A DNA stretch of 64,000 nucleotides from JAIBJN01 sp963775395 (GTDB lineage: Bacteria > Actinomycetota > Thermoleophilia > Gaiellales > Gaiellaceae), in contig CAVZIX010000014.1 of the NCBI GenBank assembly GCA_963775395.1, forward strand, positions 248,001 through 312,000, in the 5' to 3' direction. The translations under genes were made by a program, and so were the position numbers. The notes under the pieces are model-generated. The model was not told where the DNA came from, did no database searches, and was given only the letters and a program-made list of their open reading frames with translations. Shown here one piece after another: positions 52,789-62,054 of the stretch (the first letter of the stretch is position 1; each line of letters begins with the position of its first letter).

Positions 52789-54595
52789 TGAGGATCACGG
52801 CCACGTCGATTCCCTCTTGAAGCAGGGCGCCGTAGACGGGCGGGATGAAGCCGAATGCGGCAAAGCACATGGCGATCAGACTGAGCCCGATGCCGGCCAG
52901 GACGCTTTGGCGGGCGATGGAGAGCGACCGTTGTCCGATCCTCACGGCGTCGGCGACCCTGTCGATTCGATCCACGAGGATGACCGCGTCGGCGGTCTCC
53001 GAAGCTACGGTTGCACCTGCGGTTCCCATCGCGATTCCGACATCGGCAAGGGCCAGCGCTGGAGCGTCGTTGACCCCGTCGCCGACCATCACGACGGGAC
53101 GTAGCTCGGCGTCTTGCTGGATAGAGCGGACGAGCTCCAGCTTCTCCTGCGGAGATTGCTCGGCGTACACGCGGTCGACGCCGACGGCGCGCCCGATCCC
53201 GTCCGCCACGTTCGCGCGATCGCCAGTTGCCATGGCGACGTGACGGATCCCCGTCTGTCTCAGGTCTTCCACGAGCTCCTTCGCATCCGGGCGAAGGTGA
53301 TCGGCCATGACGATCGCACCTGCCAGGTGGCGCTCGACACCGACGAGGATCTTGGCACGACCGGCGCCGTTCGCCGTGTCGAGCCCAAGCAAGGCTTGGG
53401 GCGGTACGGGATAGCCGCGTCCCGTCAGCCAGGATTCACTCCCGACCGCCACGCGGCGTCCGTCCACCAGACCCTCGGCACCCTGGCCGGCCCCCTCATC
53501 GACCTCCTCGGGAAAGCTGAGGTCGAGACCACGACGTCGGGCGCCCAGGACCAGCGCTTCGGCAAGTGAGTGTGCTGAGAGCTGGTCGACGGAAGCGGCG
53601 AGTCTCAGCATCTCCGTCCCGTCCGATCCTCCCAAGGGCACGAGCTGTTCGATCTCCGGCGTGCCGAGGGTGAGAGTTCCCGTCTTGTCGAGGATCACCG
53701 TGCGGGCCTCTCCGAGCCGTTCGATCGCGGCGCCGCCCTTGACGATGACGCCGGCCCGTGCGGCGCGCGAGACACCCGAAAGGATCGCGACGGGCGCAGC
53801 GAGGATGAGAGGACATGGCGTCGCGACGACGAGCACCGCCAGCCCACGAACCGGATCGCCGCTCAGCGCCCACGCGAGCCCCGACGCGATCAGCGTAACG
53901 GGCAGGAAGAAGGCGGCATAGCGATCGGCCATGCGGATGTAGGGAGCCTTGTGACTCTCGGCCTCGCGCACGAGACGGACGACGGCCGCGTACGCGCTCT
54001 CGGATGCAGGTCGCGTCGCGCGCAGTTCGAACGCATCTCCGGCGTTCGCGGTTCCGCTGCAGACGGGTGCTCCCTGCTTGTACGAAACCGGCAACGCTTC
54101 GCCTGAGAGCGCCGACTCGTCGAGAACCGCCTCTCCGCTCATCACGAGCCCGTCGACGGGAACGACCTCGCCTTGTCGTACCAGCACGCGATCGCCGATG
54201 GACAGCGCCTCGACCGGAACTTCCTCGACTTTGTCGCCGATCCGCCGGTAAGCGACACGAGGTGCGCGCTCGACCAGTGACCTGAGCTCCTTTCGCGCAC
54301 GGCCGGCCGCCGAGTCCTCCAGAGCGTTTCCGCCCGCGAGCATGAGTCCGACGACCGCGCCCGCCAGGTACTCCCCGAGCGCCAGTGAGGCCGCCATGGC
54401 GACGAGCGCGATTGTGTCGACACCGACGTCTCCACGAAGCAGGCTTCGCGCCACGGACCACGCGAGCGGCACGAGCACAACCGCCGTCGCGACGGCCCAG
54501 ACGGCGTTTCCGGCTTTGGGCTCCGCGAGGAGGTGCAACAGCCCGCCGGCGCCGATCGCCGCGAGGACGCCGACGGCCAGCAGGCGGTTGCTCAT
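52763..54595 (-). CDS. Heavy-metal P1B-type ATPase, TPCPL type
   Basis: The 610-residue pump has about eight membrane helices, the actuator motif SGEALPV, the metal-site motif TPCPLIL, the phosphorylation motif DKTGTLTLG and the hinge GDGVNDAPALALADVGIAMG. No N-terminal heavy-metal-associated domain is present. The usual HP of the nucleotide domain is replaced by HS (QLSAHSLAEALV). Metal is uncertain; TPC-type motifs occur in Zn/Cd/Co exporters. ATG at 54595 overlaps the double-UspA stop, and its 3' end overlaps the next gene. Confidence 0.87.
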   Translation of the reverse strand: MSNRLLAVGVLAAIGAGGLLHLLAEPKAGNAVWAVATAVVLVPLAWSVARSLLRGDVGVDTIALVAMAASLALGEYLAGAVVGLMLAGGNALEDSAAGRARKELRSLVERAPRVAYRRIGDKVEEVPVEALSIGDRVLVRQGEVVPVDGLVMSGEAVLDESALSGEALPVSYKQGAPVCSGTANAGDAFELRATRPASESAYAAVVRLVREAESHKAPYIRMADRYAAFFLPVTLIASGLAWALSGDPVRGLAVLVVATPCPLILAAPVAILSGVSRAARAGVIVKGGAAIERLGEARTVILDKTGTLTLGTPEIEQLVPLGGSDGTEMLRLAASVDQLSAHSLAEALVLGARRRGLDLSFPEEVDEGAGQGAEGLVDGRRVAVGSESWLTGRGYPVPPQALLGLDTANGAGRAKILVGVERHLAGAIVMADHLRPDAKELVEDLRQTGIRHVAMATGDRANVADGIGRAVGVDRVYAEQSPQEKLELVRSIQQDAELRPVVMVGDGVNDAPALALADVGIAMGTAGATVASETADAVILVDRIDRVADAVRIGQRSLSIARQSVLAGIGLSLIAMCFAAFGFIPPVYGALLQEGIDVAVILNALRALHG

Positions 54596-55410
54596 GAGGA
54601 AGTCGGCGGTCTAACGACGAGGACGGAGCAGGGGGCCTTGTGCGCCACTCTCTCGCTGACGCTTCCGAGGGCGCGGACGCCGTGGAGGCCCCGGCTCCCC
54701 ACGACGAGGAGGTCGCCCGGGCTCACGGCCGCGACGAGCATCTCGACGGGCTTACCGTCCTCGAAGCGGACGTTGTCTGCGATGAGATCGACTGCGGACT
54801 GATCGAAGTCCTTACCCTCGCGAATGGCCCGACACTGCATCTCGATTCCAAGCCGCTCCGCAAGTGCGGTCGCGACGTCGACTGCGGTGGCTGACTCGGG
54901 CGAACCGTCCACACCCACGACGATCGAGCGCGGGGTGTGACTTTCAGGCGCACCCTCGCGAGCAACGAGGACCGAGCATGGCGCCTCGTGGAGAACCGTG
55001 GTGGTCACGGTGCCGAGGGCGATTCCGACCGGTCGAGAGATCCCGTGCGTCCCGACGGCAATCAGCGTCGCACCCTGGCGCTTCGCCTCGGAGAGCAACA
55101 CTTGGTCGGGACGCCCTTCGACGAGCCGGCAGGTCGCGCCCGGGGCTTCCGTCTGCGCGGCGCGCAACGCCGACTCCGTCTCGGCCCTCAGCCCCGAAGC
55201 GGCTGATACGGCCATCCAACCCGCGTGAACCGTCGCGTCCAGTTCGAGCACGGAGATGACCGTCAGGCTTCCACGCTCGCCCTGAAGCGCATCGACCTGG
55301 CGGGCGGCCTCAAGGCTTTCCGGCAGGGTGTCGACCCCGCAGAGGACGCGGCTGAAGACCTCGCGATCCGTTTCCGGACGTACAGCCTGGTGGTGTGAAG
55401 TCGTGTTCAT
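54592..55410 (-). CDS. Tandem two-domain universal stress protein
   Basis: The 272-residue protein has two UspA domains. The first begins at about residue 20 (RVLCGVDTLPESLEAA) and ends with GTHGISRPVGIALGTVT; the second begins near 150 (SIVVGVDGSPESATAVDVA) and ends with GSRGLHGVRALGSVSERV. The second domain keeps a fuller ATP motif. Double UspA proteins are typical of the mycobacterial hypoxia regulon. It shares one base with the UspA gene upstream and overlaps the ATPase start. Confidence 0.87.
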   Translation of the reverse strand: MNTTSHHQAVRPETDREVFSRVLCGVDTLPESLEAARQVDALQGERGSLTVISVLELDATVHAGWMAVSAASGLRAETESALRAAQTEAPGATCRLVEGRPDQVLLSEAKRQGATLIAVGTHGISRPVGIALGTVTTTVLHEAPCSVLVAREGAPESHTPRSIVVGVDGSPESATAVDVATALAERLGIEMQCRAIREGKDFDQSAVDLIADNVRFEDGKPVEMLVAAVSPGDLLVVGSRGLHGVRALGSVSERVAHKAPCSVLVVRPPTSS

Positions 55411-55811
55411 CAGTCGACGACCAACACGTCGCAGTTCGTGCGATGCGAAACGCCGTCGCTGACGGAACCGAACAAGAGCCGCTCGAGGAGGTTCTTGTGC
55501 CCGTTTCCGACCACGATCAGGTCTGCGCCTGACTCCTTGGCCTGCTCGGTGATGACCCTGGCGGCGTCGCCCAGGCCTTCAACGGTCGTGGCCGCGATCC
55601 CTCTCTCGGCCAGATGACCCTTGGCCGCGTCCAACTGCCGATCGAAGTCCTCTCTCTCGACGGGGTCGAATCCCATGCCGCCCTTGCCTGCGAGCAGGTG
55701 AACCGCGCTAACGAGGACGACGGTCCCGCCATCGTCGATGAGCTCGGTGGCCCTGTCGAGGGCACGGTGGGCCGGATCGGATCCGTCATAACCAACAACG
55801 ATGGTCTGCAT
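55410..55811 (-). CDS. Universal stress protein (UspA)
   Basis: The 133-residue protein has IVVGYDGSDPAHRALDRA and a variant C-terminal motif GNGHKNLLERLLFGSVSDG before CDVLVVD. ATG at 55811 follows a strong CAAGGAGGAG. It heads the minus-strand operon UspA, double UspA, P1B ATPase, 52195 gene. TTGCGC-N17-ACGATT (plus-strand region 55835-55863) could be its promoter, with the inverted repeat at 55887-55903 just upstream, a position typical for an activator. Confidence 0.87.
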   Translation of the reverse strand: MQTIVVGYDGSDPAHRALDRATELIDDGGTVVLVSAVHLLAGKGGMGFDPVEREDFDRQLDAAKGHLAERGIAATTVEGLGDAARVITEQAKESGADLIVVGNGHKNLLERLLFGSVSDGVSHRTNCDVLVVD

Positions 55812-55886
55812 GTCTCCTCCTTGGGGGTACGCCGGAATCGTCCCTCCGGACAGGCACGGCGCAATCGGTGGAGACGCTGAACCCTT

Positions 55887-55903
55887 CTGCGGAAAAGCCG
55901 CAG
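55887..55903. promoter_or_regulatory. 17-bp inverted repeat, candidate operator (copy 2)
   Basis: CTGCGGAAAAGCCGCAG is a perfect inverted repeat with 6-bp arms and a 5-nt centre, 75 bp upstream of the UspA start at 55811 and 13 bp after the end of the opposing-unit gene at 55917. It is nearly identical to 51495-51511. Confidence 0.5.
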
Positions 55904-55916
55904 GAAGACTGCGCCG

Positions 55917-58539
55917 TTACCAGGTCTTCGGGGCGACTGGGAAGGTGGGCCGGCAGACCCGGACGCGCGCGTCGACCACCACGTAGCCGGTCGCGAGCCC
56001 AAGGACGGGGTTCAGGTCGAGCTCTGCAACCTCGGGGTGATCCTCGCCGAGGCGCGCAAGCCGGCCCACTAGGTCGACGAGCGCGCCGTCGTCAGCTGCC
56101 GGGCGCCCGCGGAAGCCGGCGACCAGGCGACCGGCTTTCCCCTCGGTGACCAACTCGCGCGCATCCGTGTCAGCGATCGGCGCGAGCCGGAACCGCGCTT
56201 CGCCGATGAGCTCTGCCGAGCACGCCGCCGGGCCCGAACGCCACGAGCGGCCCAAAGACAGGATCCTGAACCAAGCCAGCCAGAAGCTCGACACCCCCCT
56301 CGATCATCGGCTGCACGATGAGCGGCCCGCCGATTCGCTCGGCCGCCGTCCGCACCTCCTCCGGAGTCGCGAGGTCGAGCGCGACGCCGCCCTGCTCCGT
56401 CTTGTGGGCCCCGGGCTCGGCCGTCTTGACGACCGCGGGGAAGCCGAGTTCCGTGGCCAGGGCGTCTGCTTCGCCGGCATCGGCCGCGAGCCGCTCTGGA
56501 ACGAGAGAGATCCCGTACGCCTCGAGAAGTCGCCGCACTTCACCAGGCGAGAGCCAGACGTCGTCCGCAGTGCCTACGGCCGCCGCGATTACTTCGGCAG
56601 CCGCGTGCGAATCGACTCCGTCCACTGTGAGCTCGGCTCCGATCGGGCGCCTGAGCCAGTCGGCGCGCTCGGCTGCACGACCAAGGGCCCGTGCGGCGGA
56701 CTCTGGGTAAGGAAAGGAGCCCGGATGTCCGCCGCCCATGAGCACGGGAAGGACGGGTTTGGCCTGGTCGCGGGTCGCCCGCTCGATCGCCGCGCCGACG
56801 TCTGCGACCGTGACCGAGGCGGCGGGGACGAAGATCACGATGACGGCGTCGACCGATGCGTCCGCGAGGAGCGGTGGAAGGACGGCCTCGTAGAGGTCGG
56901 CCGAGGCGGAGCCCAGCATGTCGATCGGGTTCGCCGTACTGGCCTCCTGTGGGAGCACGGCCGCGAGGGTGGCTCGTGTCGCCTCCGAGAGCTGCGGGAG
57001 CTCGAGCTCGGCGGCGTCGCAGGCGTCTGCGCAGAGAATTCCCAGGCCGCCCGCGTTGGTCAGCACTGCGACTCGTGTTCCCTGTAGTGGTGGCTGGCTC
57101 GAGAAGAGCGCGGCGGCGTCGATGAGCTCTTCGAGGGTGTCGCACCGGGTGACGCCCGCCTGGCGGAAGAGCGCTGAGACCGCGGCCTCCGAGCCGGCGA
57201 GGGCAGCCGTGTGGGACGACGCCGCCCGCGAGCCCGCCCCGGTTACCCCGCTCTTCATCGCGAGGATCGGCTTGGTACGCGCGACTCGCCGCGCGATGCG
57301 GCCGAAGCGTCTGGGATTTCCGAACGACTCCAGGTAGAGCAGCACAACCGCGGTTGCCGGGTCGTCTTCCCAGTACTCGAGGAGGTCGTTGGACGAGACA
57401 TCGGCCTTGTTCCCGATCGAGACGAAGGACGAGAACCCGAGGCCCCGGCCCTCCGCTTGGGCGAGCAGGGCGAGGCCGAGCGCTCCGCTCTGCGACGAGA
57501 AGCCGATCGAACCGGGCGGAAACGGGCGGGGAGCGAAGGTGGCGTTGAGGGAGGTCTTGGAGCTCGCGACGCCAAGGCAGTTCGGTCCGATCAGCCGAGC
57601 GCCGTGGCTTCGGACGAGTGCCAGGAGCTGCTCCTGACGTGCGACGCCTTCCCCTCCGATCTCGGCGAAGCCCGCCGAGATGACGCAGAGCGCCCGCGTC
57701 CCGTGTCGGAGCGCCGCTTTGCAGCCATCGAGGACGAGCCCGCCGGGAAGGCAGACGACGGCGAGATCGATGGAGGCGGGGATCTGATCAATCGCCTCGT
57801 ACCCCTCGACTCCCGCGACTGGCTTTCCTTCGCGGTTCACGGGATAGGCTCGACCGTGGAAGCCTCCCGTCACGATGTTGCGGAAGAGGCCGCCGCCGAT
57901 CGACCCGGCTCGAGGGGAAGCGCCCATGACGACCACGCTCTCAGGCTGGAAGAAAGACTGGAGCGACGCGACCACCGCTGTGTGAGCCCGTTCGTCGACG
58001 TGGGCGCGATAGACGTCAGTCGGGGACAGCGGAAACTCGAGCTCGACGGTTCCTTGGTCGAGTCTTCGCGCAACGTCGAACCCGGCGTCCGTGAACACGC
58101 TCAGCATGTGGCGGTTCTCGGGCAGGACTCGAGCGACGAAACGCTCGATCCCGTAGCGAGGAGCGATGTCCGCGAGCTGCTCAAGCAGACGCATCCCGAT
58201 GCCGCGTCCTTGAAGGTCGTCGGCAACCGCAAACGAGACTTCCGCGGCGGTTGGGTCCCGTAGGCGCGCGTACGACGCCAGGGCGACGACCCGTTCTCCC
58301 TCTTCGGCGTCGAGCGTCCCGATCAGCGCGCCGCGCTCGTCCCAGTCGGACTTCATCAGCGGGCCGACGAGCGCCGGAGTCACCCCGGGCATCCCATGGA
58401 AGCGCAAGTGCAGGCTCTCGGGCGACAGTCCTCGAAACAGCTCCAGGACTGTGGAGGCGTCGGCCTCGCGCGGCGGGCGAAGCCGTAGCGTGCTCCCATC
58501 TCGCAGGATGACGTCAGCGATCTGAGGGTCGATGACCAT
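55917..58539 (-). CDS. GNAT acetyltransferase fused to ADP-forming acyl-CoA synthetase; frameshifted
   Basis: The order is an N-terminal GNAT domain (about 1-165; DDLQGRGIGMRLLEQL), a CoA-binding domain (VVVMGASPRAGSIGGGLFRN), succinyl-CoA-ligase-like domains with SSHTAALAG carrying the phospho-His, and an ATP-grasp (FPAVVKTAEPGAHKTEQGGV). After PLVAFGPGGVL the frame ends early (56170), while the expected continuation AELIGEARFRLAPIADTDA to a TAA at 55917 is in another frame. 2623 nt is one base more than 874 codons, so an extra base near 56213-56224 is likely. Such proteins acetylate and regulate acyl-CoA synthetases. ATG at 58539 with GGAG upstream. Confidence 0.85.
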
Positions 58540-58678
58540 CGCGCTCCATCTTGCCGTCGTTTCGACGGCTTGAGCTCCGTAGTTTGTCCGCATTCGAGAT
58601 CGGCGTCGGCGCTGATGCGGCGGCCTCCTCTGCTCCGGACGATGAGAGCCGGAATCTGAACTCGGCTAGGAGGTCGAG

Positions 58679-60130
58679 ATGAGTACTCACAGCAGCACCT
58701 CGGAGGGCAACGGTCGCGCGGGCGAGACGCGCCCTGGGCTCAAGCGTTCGATGGGTCTCTGGATGGCCACCGCCCTCGTCATCGGGAACATGATCGGATC
58801 GGGGATCTTCCTGCTTCCTGCCGCCATGGCAGGGACGGCCGGCCCCGTCTCGGTCGTCGCCTGGCTGTTCACGGGGATCGGCGCCATGCTGCTTGCGCTC
58901 GTCTTCGCGACGCTCGGGCGCGCCTACCCGAAGACCGGCGGGCCGTACGTCTACGCGCGCAAGGCCTTCGGCGATTTCATCGGCTTCCAGACCGCGTGGA
59001 GCTACTGGATCAACGCCTGGGTCGGGAACGCGGCAATCGCCATCGCCTTCGCCGGCTACCTGGCTGTCTTCTGGGGCGACGCCGCGACGAACTGGGTCGC
59101 CGTGCTCGTCGCAATCGCACTCATCTGGATCCTCACGCTCGTCAACATCGTCGGCGTGCGCGAAGCCGGGATCGTCCAGGTCGTGACGACGATCCTCAAG
59201 TTCGTCCCGCTGCTCGTGATCGGTGTGGTCGGCCTGTTCTTCATGGACAGCTCGAACTTCGAGCCCTTCGCGCTCGAAAGCGGCTTCGACTGGGGCATCA
59301 GCGCCGCAGCGCTTCTGACCCTGTGGGCCTTCATCGGCCTGGAGTCGGCGACCGTCCCGGCCGAGGAGGTCAAGGATCCCGAGCGGACAATCCCGCGGGC
59401 GACCATAATCGGCACGGCCGCTGCGTCGATCGTCTACCTCATCGCGACGCTGGCGCTCTTCGGGATGATCGCCAGCTCGACGCTCGCCAACTCGACCAGC
59501 CCCTTCGCCGACGGCGCGAACGTGATCTTCGGCGGGACCTGGGGTGGCAAGGCCATCGCGATCGTCGCGATGATCTCGATCTTCGGCGTCCTCAACGGGT
59601 GGATTCTTCTGCAGGGTCGGGCCGCCCTCGCGCCCGCCCAGGACGGCCTCTTCCCGAAGCGGTTCGCCCGGGTGGACGCCAAGCGAGGGACGCCGGTCTT
59701 CGGACTCGTGCTCTCGTCCGTCCTCATCACCGGGCTCCTGCTTCTGAACCTGCAGAGCTCCGGCTCGATCGTCGACATGTTCACCGACATCATCATTATC
59801 GCCACGCTCACGGCCCTGATTCCCTACATGTACGCCGCGGCGGCGCAGCTCTATCTCTTCTTCGCCGACCGCGAGTCGTTCTCGGCCGTCCACCTCGCCC
59901 GCTACTCGGTGATCGCGTTCCTTGCGCTCGCCTACTCGACCTGGGCGATCTGGGGCGCCGGCTACGAGTACATCGCCAAGGGCTTCATGCTCCTGGTCGC
60001 TGGCATCCCCGTGTACATCTGGCTGAAGTGGCGCCAGAGCCGGGAGACGCCGAGCGAGGACATCGTCGTGGACGACATGCTCGACCCATTCACCGCGCCG
60101 CCGATGGTTGGAGCCGGACGTGACCACTAA
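58679..60130 (+). CDS. APC-family amino acid permease, probable arginine/ornithine antiporter
   Basis: The 483-residue membrane protein has 12 hydrophobic segments and the APA signature: ALVIGNMIGSGIFLLPAAMA in helix 1, AYPKTGGPYVYARKAFGDF, and ALLTLWAFIGLESATVPAEEVKDPERTIPRAT (cited in parts). The subgroup includes ArcD and related basic amino acid antiporters, and the coupled arginine deiminase gene supports arginine uptake (inference). ATG at 58679 with GGAGG upstream; divergent from the GNAT/synthetase gene. Confidence 0.85.
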   Translation: MSTHSSTSEGNGRAGETRPGLKRSMGLWMATALVIGNMIGSGIFLLPAAMAGTAGPVSVVAWLFTGIGAMLLALVFATLGRAYPKTGGPYVYARKAFGDFIGFQTAWSYWINAWVGNAAIAIAFAGYLAVFWGDAATNWVAVLVAIALIWILTLVNIVGVREAGIVQVVTTILKFVPLLVIGVVGLFFMDSSNFEPFALESGFDWGISAAALLTLWAFIGLESATVPAEEVKDPERTIPRATIIGTAAASIVYLIATLALFGMIASSTLANSTSPFADGANVIFGGTWGGKAIAIVAMISIFGVLNGWILLQGRAALAPAQDGLFPKRFARVDAKRGTPVFGLVLSSVLITGLLLLNLQSSGSIVDMFTDIIIIATLTALIPYMYAAAAQLYLFFADRESFSAVHLARYSVIAFLALAYSTWAIWGAGYEYIAKGFMLLVAGIPVYIWLKWRQSRETPSEDIVVDDMLDPFTAPPMVGAGRDH

Positions 60131-61364
60131 CACGGAACAGGCCACGCGCCTGTACGTGGGCTCGGAGGTCGGGACGCTTCGGAGGGTCATCCTCCACCGT
60201 CCCGACCTCGAGCTTCGGCGCCTGACTCCACGGAACAAGGACGATCTGCTCTTCGACGACGTCCTCTGGGTCAAGCGAGCCCGACAGGAGCACGACGCCT
60301 TCGCCGATGCTCTCTCGGAGCGGGGCGTCGAGGTCCTCCTCCTCGAGCGTCTCCTCGCGGAGACGCTCGAGGACGGGGCTGTGCGTGAGGACGTTCTCGA
60401 GCGGACGCTCCGGGCCGCGAACCTGAAGCCGACGCTCAGTCCAGCGGCACGGCTCTGGCTCGAGTCGATGACTGCCGCCGAGGCGGCGCACTGGCTGATC
60501 GGTGGCCTCGCGTGGGACGAGCTTCCGTTCGAAGCCGAGTCGCTCGCAGCGGTCGTGGCGAGAGACCGCGACGACGGATTCGCGCTGCCACCCCTCCCGA
60601 ACCACATGTTCACGCGCGACACCTCCGCGTGGATCTACGGCGGGGTGACGGTGAACGCGATGGCCAAGCCGGCCCGTGCACGCGAGTCGATCCACCTCGA
60701 CGCGATCTACAAGCACCATCCGCTCTTCGCCGGCCGCGACTTCGAGCTCTGGAGCGATGGCTGGGCGTTGCCGCCGCACCTTGAGGGCGGTGACATTCTC
60801 GTGATCGGGAACGGAGCGGTGCTCGTCGGCATGGGCGAGCGGACGACTCCGGTCGCGGTGGAGCTGCTCGCGGAACGCCTCTTCGCCGCCGAGGCGGCGA
60901 CCGAGGTGATCGCGGTGCTCCTCCCGGCGCAGCGTTCGTCGATGCACCTCGACACCGTCATGACGATGATCGACCGTGACGCGTTCACGATCTATTCGGA
61001 CCTGCGAGGCGCGCTCGTCCCCTACGTCATCCATCCGGGCCGAAGCGGGCTCATGATCGAGAAGCGGGAGGATCTCTTCGTCGAGATCGCCCGCGCGCTC
61101 GACCTTCCTTCGGTTCGGCTCGTCGAGACCGGGGGCGACCGCTACGAGTCCGAGCGCGAGCAGTGGGACGACGGCAACAACGTCCTTGCTGTCGCGCCGG
61201 GTGTGGTCGTCGCCTACGAGCGGAACGTCGAGACGAACACGCGCCTTCGCCACGAGGACATCGAGGTCATCACCATCGCCGGGTCTGAGCTCGGACGCGG
61301 CCGCGGCGGGCCCCGCTGCATGTCCTGCCCGATCGAGCGCGATGCGCTTCCAGAGGCGTTCTGA
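60120..61364 (+). CDS. arcA: Arginine deiminase
   Basis: ArcA hydrolyses arginine to citrulline and ammonia. The 414-residue protein has LRRVILHRPDLELRRLTPRN, NHMFTRDTSAWIYGGV with the substrate-binding Asp, GGDILVIGNGAVLVGMGERT, MHLDTVMTMIDRD with the catalytic His, and RCMSCPIERD with the nucleophile Cys400 near the C-terminus. GTG at 60120 is chosen for the GGAG 6 nt upstream; TTG at 60108 is an alternative. It overlaps the permease stop. No arcB or arcC is in the window. Confidence 0.93.
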   Translation: MTTNTEQATRLYVGSEVGTLRRVILHRPDLELRRLTPRNKDDLLFDDVLWVKRARQEHDAFADALSERGVEVLLLERLLAETLEDGAVREDVLERTLRAANLKPTLSPAARLWLESMTAAEAAHWLIGGLAWDELPFEAESLAAVVARDRDDGFALPPLPNHMFTRDTSAWIYGGVTVNAMAKPARARESIHLDAIYKHHPLFAGRDFELWSDGWALPPHLEGGDILVIGNGAVLVGMGERTTPVAVELLAERLFAAEAATEVIAVLLPAQRSSMHLDTVMTMIDRDAFTIYSDLRGALVPYVIHPGRSGLMIEKREDLFVEIARALDLPSVRLVETGGDRYESEREQWDDGNNVLAVAPGVVVAYERNVETNTRLRHEDIEVITIAGSELGRGRGGPRCMSCPIERDALPEAF

Positions 61365-61828
61365 TGGCGAAGATCGTCGTCGGCGTCGACGGCTCGCCCG
61401 GCTCGGTCCGGGCGCTGGAGTGGGCTGTAGCCGAAGCCGGCCTGCGGACGGCTCCACTCCACGTCGTACACGCCTGGATGGTTCCGCTGATCGAAGCGAT
61501 ACCCGATGCCTGGGTGATCGGATCCCCAACCATCGAGCCGACCGATGAGGAGGTCTACGAGCACCTCGCCGCGGCTTCGAGAAAGGTGCTCGACCAAGCT
61601 CTCGACCAGGCCAGGGCGCTCGAGCCCAAGCTCGAGCTCGTAGGCGAGCTCGTCGAGATGCGGCCTGCGCCGGCGCTGATCGCGGCCGCGGAGGATGCAG
61701 AGCTTCTTGTTGTCGGCTCACGCGGCCGCGGCGGCTTCACGGGCCTTCTTCTCGGCTCAGTCAGCGCGCAGTGCGTACACCACGCGCCCTGCCCGGTCGT
61801 CATCGTTCCCGACGGCACGGACAACTGA
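61364..61828 (+). CDS. Universal stress protein (UspA)
   Basis: The 154-residue protein has KIVVGVDGSPGSVRALEWAV, the Actinobacteria-typical HAWMVP segment, and the full ATP motif GSRGRGGFTGLLLGSVSAQ before HHAPCPVVIVP. Its ATG shares one base with the arcA stop (TGATG), so it is co-transcribed with arginine deiminase. Confidence 0.9.
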   Translation: MAKIVVGVDGSPGSVRALEWAVAEAGLRTAPLHVVHAWMVPLIEAIPDAWVIGSPTIEPTDEEVYEHLAAASRKVLDQALDQARALEPKLELVGELVEMRPAPALIAAAEDAELLVVGSRGRGGFTGLLLGSVSAQCVHHAPCPVVIVPDGTDN

Positions 61829-61980
61829 GCGCCACGGGGGACGTGCTCCAGGCAGCCGTCGAGTGTGCGGTCCGTGCCCCGTCTACGCACAACATCCAAC
61901 CTTGGAGCTTCCGCGAAGATTCGTCGCGGTCGCGGCCGGCACGTGCTGCCTCGCCGCCGGCTCCAAGGGCGTCGGCGTAG
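61825..61980 (+). pseudogene. Remnant of an Acg-type nitroreductase
   Basis: A frame that overlaps the UspA stop (CTGA) reads VLQAAVECAVRAPSTHNIQPW then SFRED, which matches the N-terminal signature (APSxHNxQPW) of Acg-like putative nitroreductases. After about 30 residues the match ends and a TGA closes the frame at 61980; the remaining ~280 residues of such proteins are not found. It looks like a truncation by deletion. Acg-type genes belong to the mycobacterial DosR regulon, which fits the neighbours. Confidence 0.6.
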
Positions 61981-61996
61981 TCACGTTCGGGACTAG

Positions 61997-62024
61997 TCGA
62001 AGCCCCGCGGAGGCGGGGCTTCGA
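61997..62024. terminator. Strong bidirectional terminator hairpin
   Basis: TCGAAGCCCCGC (61997-62008) pairs perfectly with GCGGGGCTTCGA (62013-62024), a 12-bp stem with a GGAG loop. It separates the plus-strand arginine/UspA operon from the minus-strand gene ending at 62055. Confidence 0.8.
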
Positions 62025-62054
62025 TCGCTCAGGACATGGCGTTCGGGTACCGCG

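Noticed and set aside
58514..61721. Long minus-strand frames opposite the permease and arginine deiminase
   Set aside because: Shadows of recognised plus-strand genes; no motif or start context.
61985..62000. TTCGGGACTAGTCGAA as a DosR box
   Set aside because: Only the left half agrees with the mycobacterial consensus; the right half lacks CCC, and it lies between 3' ends next to a terminator, not in a promoter.
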